Part shown: piece after piece, positions 44,514-54,883 of the stretch
Layout: each line of letters opens with the position of its first letter
Position numbering within the stretch: the first letter of the stretch is position 1
DNA from: Lenzites betulinus
Lineage: Eukaryota > Basidiomycota > Agaricomycetes > Polyporales > Polyporaceae
DNA length: 64,000 nt
Reading direction: 5' to 3'
NCBI GenBank assembly: GCA_022264855.1
Contig: JABYQU010000026.1
Span: 1-64,000, forward strand
Program-made: the position numbers and the translations under genes
The notes under the pieces: model-generated
Databases searched by the model: none
What the model saw: the letters and a program-made list of their open reading frames with translations, nothing else
Told to the model about the DNA's origin: nothing

Positions 44514-47500
44514 CGCGTGTGGTAGGGGTGCGTGGAGGAGGAGGTGAGGTGGGGAGGTGAGGGGGCGCACGCGAGGGTGGCGGCAATCGAGTGCACAGGC
44601 TGCACGGATCAGCGTCGGAGGCGGCGGGGCGGGGAGTCCGATGGGGGATCGCTGCGCGCGTCGAGCGGGACGGGGCGGGAGACGGGGACGGGGAGGGCGG
44701 GACGGAGGAGAGGGCGGGATGGAGGACGACGGCAAGAGGGTCGGGGGTAGATATAGGGCACGGAGGGCAAAGCGAGATGGGCTGACACTGACACAAAGGC
44801 ATGCACGCCCCTGCCTATTCCGGACGTCTTCCTCGCCTCCTCCGTCCCGCGCCCCGTCCCCGCGCTCCTCCCACCGTCCACGCCCGTCCCCGCCGCCGTC
44901 TCCACCAGCACTCTCAGAACGCGCACGTCCCCGCGCGACCCGCGCGACCCTCTAGCGACCCTCCGTCCCACTTCGCGATCGTTCACCGGACGGGGTACAG
45001 CGTCTATCGGGCCCAGATCCGCAGATCAGATCCAGATCCACACCGCCGCCTCAGATGCATGTAACTACTTGGCCCACATTTGGGCAGAAGGAGATGCTTT
45101 ATATGAGTAGCATCGCACTCAAGTACCACACTCTGGTGCTGTGGGCATCACACGAACTGCCGGCAGACTGCATCTTCAAATATCTGGATCTAGGACTCCG
45201 GACACCGATGTGGCCGGTAGATGCGTTATTGAGATCAGATTAAAGAGTGCTCGCGAATGATCGGTGTCGACACCGAGGAGAGTATGAAGAGCCCACTGAA
45301 TACTCGCATATGGGGGTCCTATGGTGGCGAAAATACAACAGGAAAGCGCGACGGACGACCTATGCAGGGCACGTCGGTGTACAGATTAAGAACAGGGTCT
45401 AAAAGCGCAGTGTATGGCATTGATATACTTGTTGTCCCTACTTCTCCTCACCTTCTATGCCATACGCAAAAAGGTAATGCTCTGGAGTTACGTACCATTG
45501 GAATCCGACGTCCATCCAGCACTCGAGAGCGGTCAAGCGCAGAGTGGCGGAGCGGACCTCGTACACCGTGTAAAGAGTATGCATTCACCATCATCGGTCC
45601 GATCGTCCTCGAGGACGACCCGTGCGCGCCCTGCGCCCGCACGTCGTTCTCGTCGAGCATTCCAGTGGCACAGTGATCATCGATGTGCGCATCCCGCAGG
45701 ATCCGCATCCATTGTCAGTCTGCTCATGCGGAGCCTAACTCCTATGTAACTACGTCGAGCGCGGGGACGGGGCCGCTGTGAACACGTCGTGTGCTGCAGC
45801 CAGTTTGAGACGCATGTCGGAGACGCCCGGATCGGGTCCTCGATCGCAGTCATTTAGCTCTCCGTCCATTTGGGCCGCCGACCGTAACCAACCTCCTCCT
45901 CCGCCCAATCCACCCGCACACTAGTAACTAGAACTCGCAACGGAGAAGTCCTTACGCGGGCGTGCACGACGCGCCAGCGTGTGTGCATCCACAGCATTCA
46001 TTATCGCCCTATTATCTCACCGCGCGAGACGCACGGAAACGTGCCGGCCGCATCGATCACCGCGTGGCTTCGTACATCCCCTACACGTACATCACGCGTA
46101 CAGCTCTCGCCCCCGCTCATCCTCGTTTTCAGAATACGTCCGGATACGTGCCACTCGGCGTGACTCAGTACTTGACAACTCCAGATATCGTGTATCGCCA
46201 TCTATCGTGTGGCGGCGCGGGGGTGGCGGTCAGTTGCTTTATGTGGCCACCGTGGACATGGATTGTGGCCACTGGTCGCGGCCCGCTGTGGTCACGCATC
46301 CAGCCACGGCGAGTTGCTGCGTTAATGCTCATCTTCGAAGGCGTTTCGCAGTCCGCCGCACGCCCACCCAGATCTGCAGTGCGTGCTTCATTCCGGAGCT
46401 CGGGGCTAACGTCCCCAGCCTCGATGTATCGTCGGCAGAACCCAGGCCTCGCGCACTCCGCTCACATCGTCGCCGTCCTCGGGTATATCTCGCTCTGCGC
46501 GCACGGCGCACGTTGGCGCGCGAATTGGGCATGCGGCGTCAAGTACGTGTCAGCACCCGCACCCACTTGCTTGTGTTCGCGGGCGGTGGTTTGCGGCGCG
46601 CGAAGCGTTCACACAGCGGTGAACATAGTAGTTACTTGGCAAATAAATCATATATTTCTAGCGTAGCCCTTGCTTGGGGCATAGCCGTGCCCGCGTCGAG
46701 CGTCGCCATGAGGTCGCGTACATATGCAGTCTCGACCGTCAGTAGCATGAGGCCGCGCGGGAGGAGGAGGAGGAACGTTTCGATTTGTTTCCGCGCGGAT
46801 CACGAGCGAGGCGGCTGAGCGAGAGAATGGACGGAACGGGCGAGCAGGCGCCCACAGGCGGCACGTGGCTACTCAACGCCCGACGCTCAGCGCTCAGCGC
46901 TCCGTCGCTCTCTCTCTCGCCCATCACAGCCACTCCTTCGCACACCCGCCCGTCGCCCGTGGCTAGACCGTTGATGCCCTGGTGCCCCTCGCGCACAGTA
47001 GCGTGCGTCGCTTCCCAAGTTTAGTCCCACAGCAGCGCCAGCGGTCTCATCACTAATCTCCAGCCACACAGGTAATAAGTACCGCCGGGGTATACGCATC
47101 GCCGCACACCCGAGCGCGCCGCCGCATGCTCCGCGTCGACCTCTGCGCCCGCGTGAGTGCCTGCAAGGGCCCACTGGCGTCGCCACGCAGCGCCTGCAAC
47201 GTTACCGGTAGGTCCCGGACTGCGAACGAGACGGCTCGCCGTCAGCCACGTTCTCCGACTCGGAAACGCATGTGTACTCACTGTGGGCAACATCACCGGA
47301 CGTGCACGCCGCGAGGGGCAGCCGTTCCGGCGTCCGGCTGCGCGAACGAACTCGGAAGGTGCGTGAATCACTTAGGCTGCGCGGTCAGAGGATAGAACGC
47401 GGACGATGAGCGGAGAGGAGGGGATGTGCATGCCCGCCTCACCCCGCAGCGTCCGCTTTTAAGCAGTCTCCTCGACTGGCCCCTGGCGCCAGGTCAGACA

Positions 47501-47975
47501 CGGGACGCCGACGACGCCGCGCACGGGCCACCCGCCCAATCACCTTCGCAACATCTCCGTTCTAGAATGTGCGCCGTGACCGTGCGCCCGCGAGGGACCC
47601 TCGCCGCCCACAGGCCCGCTAGTGCGAGGGTCGGCGGCGTGCCGGTATTGCGAAGAGACAACGCCCGCAGCTGCCGTCCTGCTGTCCATGCAGTGCGCAT
47701 CCGGTCGCTGCTCGGCGGAGCACCAGGCCTCGTCCGAGCGAACGAGCGAGCGACACGCCAGCGTACCGCGTCGATAGCCGCAAGGGGCGAGCGGTGCCAT
47801 GGCAGCCCGCGGAGTGTGCGCCGCGGACGGACGGTGAAACATGCGCGCACACACCCGGCACCACCCACACACAGGGCCCATTGCCCTGGGCGGGCGAGTG
47901 CCACGTTCGGGCTCATCCGTCGATCGTACGAGTGAGAGCGGCGCAACACCATGTGTGCTCCTGTCGGGACCCGAT

Positions 47976-48003
47976 GCCCGACGCCCGACGCCCGACGCCC
48001 GAC
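47976..48003. repeat. 7-bp VNTR, four units (copy 1)
   Basis: GCCCGAC is repeated four times here, followed by ACTCGAT and one more GCCCGAC. Copy 2 has five units (58292-58326). Confidence 0.9.
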
Positions 48004-48639
48004 ACTCGATGCCCGACGCTCCACGTTTGCCTTCGCCGTGCGGGATGTGCCCGACGCGCTCGAGTGCACAGGCCGTCGGGATGCACAGTATTGAATAGCA
48101 CTTTCGTATCACCTCTTCGACGTCTTCATGACCGGTCATCTTCTGTGTGTGACTCTACAGTAAGCTAACCTCGCGAATACAAAGGTGTGCGCCCTCGACA
48201 CAGCTCAGATGACGGCGACGACGCACGTCGAGCCTCGGAGCGCATGTGTTCATCAATACCATACATGGCCGACGCTCGAGGCGTCATACGACGTCGGACA
48301 GTCATGCAATCGGCGCATGCGCAACCGTTTGCCGTAGACAGCGTCCAGCTCGAGTGGGAGGCCAAGCTCATCGTGGTAGCGACCCCCCGCTGTCCCTCGC
48401 TCATCGCCCGGCCCATCCGCGACGTCTCCGAACTAGTACTGTACCTATTGCCGCTCTGTCGAGTGTGTTCCCCTTCTGTGAGGTCGTAAAGTAAGTGCGC
48501 TGGCGGGGCGGTATTCTCTGCGCACCCGCCGAGTCGAAAGTCTCACACACCTCTTTTAGTTCCTCGCCGACGCAGCCCGCCAATCGACTGCGGCTGCATG
48601 TCGTCTCTCTCTACCGCCCTGGAGCTTTCTTAACGTGCG

Positions 48640-50290
48640 CGGCACTGCGCACCAGCCGTCTCGTCGCCGCGCTCGACCACCACAAGCCCTGTGCCGAAGT
48701 TCAGTGGGTGCACATGCAAACTCTGACGCCGCGCGCCACCCTCGCATCGGGTCACTGCGAAAATGCGTACGTCGACTGGAATGGATGTACGGCGTGTGCT
48801 CACGACGTTTCAGCGCAGTACGCGCAGATTCAAGCAGCGGAGGGGCGATTTTGCGTGAATTCTGGATGTCCGGCAACAATCGCCTGCCCTGCATCGTCCC
48901 CGCCTCGCGTCGCTGCGAAAACTCGTACGTCGTCCAGTATGGACGAAAGGTATGTGCTCACGGAGTTTCGCAACGCTACGAGCAGATGCAGAAAATCGTC
49001 GATTTCAGAACATTTCGTGCAAATGCATGGAAACTCGCTTGCCCCGCTCCGTGATCCAGTCGGACCGCCGCGAAACTTTGTACGTCTCTTCTGCTGCACA
49101 GTGCGCATGTGCTCACACAATTGCAGCTCGATACGAGCAAGTTGGAAAATCGGCCTCTTCGTATCTTGTCGTGGCTATCCCAAATGCGTCGTCCGCTCCA
49201 CATCCCGCGCACAACGGATCGCGGCGAAACTCTGGGCTTCGTCTCGCCTGAACAGACGGTACTCGCCCACGAAGTTGCAGCGCGATACGAGCACGTCCGA
49301 AATCAGCCATTTTGCGCGATTTCATGGCACTTTCATGGACATGCAGCGACGATCGCGCGTCGCGTGTCACCCTCCCACCCTGTCCCCGCCAAAATTGGCA
49401 CGTGCTCTCGTACTACCTGGCGACACCCGTTCACGAAGTTTGAAGGCGGCACGAGCACGTCTCAAAATGCACCCATCTGGCTCGATGTCAGGTGTGCACA
49501 AATGCGACTACTCGCCCCGCCCCGGACTCTCGCCCGATCGCGGCGAGACTTTGTACGTCGTTTCGACTGAGCACCACGCATGCGCTCACGAAGTTTCAGC
49601 GCGAAACGAGCAAGTCGGAAAATCGGCCGTATGGCATCATTTTGGGGGTATTCCGCAAAAATGGCCTCTCCCTCGCTCGCCCCGCCTCATCTCCACGCGC
49701 AACTCCGGGTATCGTTTCTCCTGAACAGACGGTACGCGCCCACGACATTGCAGCGCGATACGAGCAATTCCATTTCGGCACCCATTCTGTGCGATCTCAT
49801 GGTCGTCGTGCAAAGGTGTTTGCTCGCCGCGCATCACTGTCACCACGTCCCGGCGCGAAACTTGGTGCATATCCTCGTACGAGCGAACGTTGCATGCTCT
49901 CAGCGTTTCAAGGCGTCGCGAGCACACCTGAAATCTGCGACCTTGACAAGTCTGCTCAAAGTCCACGGGAAGGCGATCGCCCACCACGTGTCCGGTTCAC
50001 TTCGCGGCTTCGCGCAAATTGGTATGTCGTCTCGCACTGATGTACGGCACACGCTCACGGAGTTTCAGCCCGATCCGAAGCAAACTGACACCCGGGCGCA
50101 ACGCCGCGTCCCCTCGCACGCCCGTCTCGTATGTATGGCAGCGCACACGTCTAGTGCGCGATCACTGACTTTTAGCACGTTTGGAACATAAAAGAATTCA
50201 TGTCATTTTGAGGACCACAGAGCACACACCCGCGCCGAAATGGCCACTCCACCTCGACGGCGCGTCGAATCGCCGCGAAACTCGGCAGGC
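48640..50290. repeat. Degenerate satellite array, period about 157 bp (copy 1)
   Basis: A core CTCACGAAGTTTCAGCGCGA, followed by ACGAGCA, recurs at about 48799, 48957, 49112, 49266, 49430, 49585, 49739, 49897 and 50054; spacings are 158, 155, 154, 164, 155, 154, 158 and 157 bp. A second block, GCGGCGAAACTTTGTACGTC and variants, recurs with the same spacing about 50 bp upstream of each core (for example 48911, 49070, 49222, 49540) and once more near 50271. Units are diverged, so this is an old array. The period is not a multiple of three, which argues against a repeat protein. Confidence 0.85.
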
Positions 50291-53200
50291 ACGCTAGTGT
50301 GGGTATGCTGCACCAATCCCGCAACGCTTGGCCCGCCTCGGATAGAAACGGACGGCACGGGGCAACGACCAGGACGGCGTGGTCCGTGATACTCGAAAAT
50401 CGACAGCTCTGCTCGGCGTGTCGCGCCGAGCACTTCCCGCAACCCTAGACCCATGCTGCAGGCCCCCAGCGCGTAGTTCCATCTCGTAGCACGCCCACGC
50501 GTCACCGGATGCGCCACCGCGCGCCCGCGCCCTGCCCTGGTACACCCCGGCGCACCCCTGCATCCCCAAACACCCCCGAAGCGCACCTGCGACCGGCACC
50601 CGCCTTGTACCGCGCCGCGCCCATCACACACCGTCCAGGCTCGCCTTTCGTTCACCGTCCCCGCACAGCTGCCCGAGGGCGGCGCGCCGCCGCCGCCGCC
50701 GCCCCGAGAGTATTCCCGGCAAATGGACAGTTAGGTACATGGTCCTGCGCGGCAGGCGGTCGTCGCCACAACCCTCTCCAAAGACGCCGTCCCATCAATG
50801 AAGGCAAGTCCAGGCTGACACTCGTGCATCGCCCGCAGCTCTGCGCCCAACGCCGACGACCAAGAACACCTCGGAGGCGAGTCGACCCTGTCTGCTCCAA
50901 GGCGCGTCGCTATGCTGCGCCGCGCACTAGGCCGTTCCTTGTCTCGGATCAAAGTACACAACGCCCTGCCCGTGGGCCCACGCATTCCGGGTGTATTCAG
51001 TGGTTTGGCCGCCGTGCGGCGTCTCCGCTGATCGGTTTCCACAGATTCAGCTGCCGTGCAAGTCCCTCGACCTCGGATCATCGTGCGAGGGCCCAGGAAT
51101 ATGACTCTGAGCGTTGCGGCGTTGCGGCGCACATCGCCATTGCCCTCGCCTCGTGACGAACTCGGTATGGCATTCGCTTCGGCGCGAACAATGCAATAAC
51201 CTGGGCGACGCCGTGTCTCCCGGTACGGTCGTGCATATTCACGACGGAGTAGCGGGCCGCCTTGACATCCCCACATCCCCTCGCATTTGGCCTGCTCGCC
51301 GACAGCTCCGTACGAGCACAGAGAGTACTGTACGTAGTCACGCGGCCAAATAATAACTAACTCACGCGACACCTCCGGCGGTGCACCCGCGTTCACTTTA
51401 ATAAGGTACACAGGGTCGGTTGTCTCTGGTGAGCGCGTTCCAGACGCCACGCCACGCTTCGCGTCTCCAGGGAGTAGCGGGACGCGTACGAATGTGTCGC
51501 GCTCCGGCGTGCGCCCACACTGTCCCTGGATGTCCAGAAGACTTGTTCTCCGCTTCGTCTGAGCTCCGCCACGCAGTGCCGTGCTCGCCGTCCTGCGGGG
51601 GTGCTCTCGTACTCGGATATAAATATATTTGTTTAAACACATACACTACGAGTGCATAGTCGTTGATACAGGTACAAGGATTGTTCCAAGCTTGCGACGG
51701 GTCCGCGGGCAGTGTGAGGCTGACGTGGACAAGTGTAAAATAGACGCACCCAGTGTCCTGTACCTGCGCGAGCGACGTCGTAATCGGCGCTGGATTGCCG
51801 TCGGCGAGGGGAACGGGAAACTCACATGTGGAACATGATATGGAACCTGCCGCCGAGCAGCGCGCAGGGCGACGGCTGCGGAGCGCGCACCGAACGGGAA
51901 CTGTGTCAGGCGCACGTACCTGCCAGTGCACAGGGTATGCCCTCGGGTGTCGGGTGCCGTGGCGGCCTCGTTCCATTGGAAACGCGGAGGAGCGCGCCGG
52001 CGCGGAAGAGCGAGCGATAGCCTGAGCGTTTGCAGAAATCGCGTTGGCGAGATCTCATGCTCGCTCCCTGGGCTCACCGCCGACGTGGGCGACGAGGAGT
52101 TGGGGCCGGCATTGACTTTGAAACGCGGCCGGTCACGCACGGAGGCCGGGGGACTGTCGAGCAACGTAGTTAGTGATAATTCTTGCGTTCGAAGCTGAAA
52201 CGGAGCCGCAGGCATGCACGAACGTCATGCAAATGGTCTGGGAATGGAAAATGTGCACAGGATATGGCACACAGCGGCGGCGCGCCGAGTACCGCGTCGC
52301 TCGATGCAGCTTGACGTTTGAAGGCGGCGCAGAGACGTACCTTTTTGAGACCTGAACGGCACGGGGCGACAAACGAGGCTGGTCTGCGAGCTGCACAGTC
52401 GGCCACATCTGGAGGGCAAGGAGCTCTGAGCAGTGGAAACGCCTCGTGCGATCCGCAGAGCATCCTCCCGCATGTGCGCTGACCGTCCAAGACAAAGATC
52501 CCCGAGAGGGAGTCTTTGCCCACGCGTTCGTGCTTCGTCCGGTTACCTTAGACATTGTAGGCGTCGGTCGCACGTGGACGCAGTGCCGCGGCAGAGTAGA
52601 CAGCGAGCCTCGCCGGCAGCAATGGCACGACATCCACGAGCGTCGTCGCCCGCCGATGCGTTGAGCGAGGCGTGAGGCACGTGGCGCGCGGAGCCTTGTG
52701 CGAGGACTTGCGGTATGCTCCTAGAAAGTGCAGCTCCACACACTCGGGGACTGCGAGGCTATAGACGATCAATAGAGCAGTTCGATGAGTACGAGGAGGA
52801 GGAAACGCTACCGGTTGGGGGTGAGAGCCTGAGGGGAGGGGGTCGAGGCGGCGGAGACGTGTCGCTGTTCTGGAAGCTTTGATGTGAGCGCCGACCAAGC
52901 AAAACAAGTTGTGAGACTCAAGAGGCCGCGGGCGGCGCCGCGGCGGTGGCGGTCCAGGGAGGGGTTGCGCGCGGGGCGGGCGCTCCCATCTACACCGGTT
53001 GCCTTCTGCGGCATGCGCTTGAGATCAAATCGGAGGATCTGTGTGTGCGTGCTCCGCGCGGAGAACCCTGAGGAAGAACAGAGTGTCAGGGCGGTGGGCA
53101 AGCGCGCACACGCGCGCATTTTAAAGTGCGCATTCCGGGGCCCTACCTCCTGCTGATCTCCCCTCCCGCTGCTGCTGCATTCGCTCCCCGTCCTCCGAGT

Positions 53201-53614
53201 CGATGCTACGGTACTGCGGGGCCTCGCGAACGACCAAGGTGAGTTTGTCTTGTGCTTACCGGCGGGGGCGAGGCACTATGGGATGCGGAGCGGAGGGACT
53301 CGAGGGGTGCAGATGGGGCGGCGGCGGCATGGCGCGGAGTGAGTGCGCGAGCGGCAGCGGTTGCGGTGGATGGCGCCGAGCGTTCCGGTACATCTGGTAC
53401 GCGGGGCGATACGAGTCGGCGGCGGTCGCGGGGGATGTGTATATTGCCGCGGGACCGTCCGTGCGGGACAGATGTGGGGCGTCGCGGCAGGTTTTCGGTA
53501 CGGGCGGGCGGGCGGCGCGTATGACGGCGGGGGCGCACTCGGAACGTCTGCGTGTGCGCGGGCGTCGCGGGGGTGGCCTTTCGGGAGGACGGTATGCATG
53601 GCGGCGGCGTCCCG

Positions 53615-53832
53615 GGACGTCCTCCGTCTCGTGCGGCGGGCGGCGCGGAGGACAGCGGGGGCGCGCTGGGGACGTCTGGGTGCGCGCGCGGCCGTTCGGG
53701 AGGCTGCCGCATTCTGGTACGTCCTCTGTCCTGTGCGGCGGGGGCGCGCTGGGGACGTCTGGGTGCGCGCGCGGCCGTTCGGGAGGCTGCGGCATTCTGC
53801 ATTCTGGTACGTCCTCTGTCCTGTGCGGCGGA
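53615..53832. repeat. 83-bp tandem repeat, about 2.5 units
   Basis: The block GGGGCGCGCTGGGGACGTCT begins at 53657 and again at 53740, each time followed by GGGTGCGCGCGCGGCC and TTCGGGAGGCTGC. GTACGTCCTCTGTCCTGTGC occurs at about 53718 and 53807, and a variant GGACGTCCTCCGTCTCGTGC precedes the first unit. The window end (64000) falls inside the same motif of copy 2. Confidence 0.75.
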
Positions 53833-54117
53833 CGGGGCCAACGACGGGGCGCGTCCGCAAGCGGGCCAGCTTGCATACAAGGCTGGCCGCGGCTGCGAAG
53901 GCGGGTGAGCGGGAAGGGCGGGACTGGCTGGGCCACGGCGCGGGCGCGGGATGCCTTCCACTCACGGGGCAGTCGTCCTTGCGCACCAACATGTATATTG
54001 AGCTAGCTACTGTATGTACATGTGCGATGCCAATGCGAGGGACGTACCTGTTTGTCCCGGTGCGCTGTCGGAGCGAAAAAGGGAGACTCACCGTAGCACC
54101 TACCTCTGCGAGCACCT

Positions 54118-54360
54118 CCCTTGTGGCGGGAACTCATCCCTACTCCCTTGCGGCGGGACCACCTCCTCCTCCCTTGCGGCGGGAACACCTCCTCCTCCCT
54201 TGCGGCGGGAACACCTTCCTACTCTCCTGCGGCGGGAACACCTTCCTACTCTCCTGCGGCGGGAACACCTTCCTACTCTCCTGCGGCGGGAACACCTTCC
54301 TACTCTCCTGCGGCGGGAACACCTTCCTACTCTCCTGCGGCGGGAACACCTTCCTACCCA
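54118..54360. repeat. 26/27-bp minisatellite, about nine units
   Basis: Units of the type CGGCGGGAACACC + TTCCTACTCTCCTG repeat with a 27-bp period, about six times almost identically (54205-54355). Three diverged units with CCTCCTCCTCCCTTG and a period of about 26 bp lie to the left. The 27-bp part is open in several frames on both strands, with nine-residue repeats such as SCGGNTFLL, simply because 27 is a multiple of three. Confidence 0.85.
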
Positions 54361-54455
54361 AGTGACAGAGTATCGCGCTCTCCACACGGCACTTTCTCGA
54401 CGCCCCCCGCGGCCCGTCGGCGCGCGCCCTCCGCATCCGCCGGGAGCCAGCGGCT

Positions 54456-54815
54456 GTAAGGCGGGGCTCGTGCGCGAAACGTCGACGTCGAGCAAGTCCT
54501 GCTTCATTGCCTTGCTGGCAGCGCCCGCGTCAGCGGCGACGGCACTGGTAGCTGGGATATCCAGAAGCATCGAGGTCGGCGCCAAGACCGGAGGAGGAAC
54601 TTCCGCTTGTGCGAGTGCGGCCTGTGCGCGCGTGGTGCGCTGACGTTTGCGCGGACTAACACGGAGCGTTACTTCCTCCTCAGCTGCGTTGTTCGAGGCG
54701 GCCGCGGTCGCCTTGCGCACGCGGGTGTGCTGCGTGAGAGCGAGTGGGAGAGCGCGTACGTGCCGTCGGCGGGGTCGAACGTGAACACCATTTGAGGTGT
54801 GTCGGTGTACAACAT
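54456..54815 (-). pseudogene. Rearranged fragment of the 42508-44513 gene
   Basis: The first 31 codons of exon 1 (MLYTDTPQMVFTFDPADGTY to SLSRSTPA) are fused directly to a part of exon 2 (RKATAAASNNAAEEE ... MLLDIPATSAVAADAG ... ALQPLA). About 0.9 kb between (rest of exon 1, intron, start of exon 2) is missing, and everything after ALQPLA is lost, replaced by the minisatellite side. The junction near 54716-54722 shifts the frame, so translation from the old ATG at 54815 would stop at 54669 after 48 codons. Compared with the intact gene the retained exon 2 part has several substitutions and an insertion (LLDVDVSRTSP versus LLDVSLTSS), more divergence than in the neighbouring repeat unit. Confidence 0.8.
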
Positions 54816-54883
54816 CGCGTGTGGTGGTAGTGCGTGTGGTAGTGCGTGTGGTGGTGCGTGTGGTGGTGGTGCGTGTAGGAGGA
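54816..54883. repeat. GTGTGGTGGTGC-type microsatellite specific to copy 2
   Basis: Units of GTGTGGT(GGT)GC repeat about five times just upstream of the old start codon. The corresponding place in copy 1 (44514-44540) has only a GTGTGGTAGGGGTGCGTGG remnant, so the tract expanded in copy 2. Confidence 0.7.

Larger units (their letters stand above)
44561..53677. repeat. 10.3-kb tandem unit, copy 1 (portion matched by copy 2)
   Basis: This stretch recurs in the same orientation at 54889-64000. The offset is about 10,328 bp at the left edge, 10,316 bp from about 45.05 kb and 10,323 bp after the 7-bp VNTR. By eye only about ten substitutions were noticed over 9 kb, for example at 45130, 45227, 45724, 46317, 46341, 46359, 46855, 50168 and 51423. 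The unit is GC-rich. Many long frames are open on both strands (409, 303, 279, 234 codons), but they overlap one another, lack motifs and cross the 157-bp repeat array, so I call no gene here. The unit probably continues to about 54.45-54.88 kb, so its full length is about 10.3 kb. Confidence 0.9.

Noticed and set aside
45962..46818. Overlapping 234- and 279-codon frames as genes
   Set aside because: Two frames on the same strand overlap almost fully, composition is Arg/Ser/Pro-rich, no domain or splice logic, and conservation between copies only reflects recent duplication.
48495..49724. 409-codon frame (and its copy at 58818-60047) as a gene
   Set aside because: It runs through the 157-bp repeat array in a GC-rich region, several other frames are equally open, the repeat period is not a multiple of three and there is no motif.
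48640..50290. CRISPR array
   Set aside because: Repeats are diverged along their whole length with no unique spacers, and the organism is a eukaryote.
50731..51642. 303-codon minus-strand frame as a gene
   Set aside because: No motif; open frames on the opposite strand cover the same stretch.
53343..54365. 340-codon frame ending in nine-residue CGGNTFLL repeats as a repeat protein
   Set aside because: The repeats come from a 27-bp minisatellite that is open in several frames on both strands.
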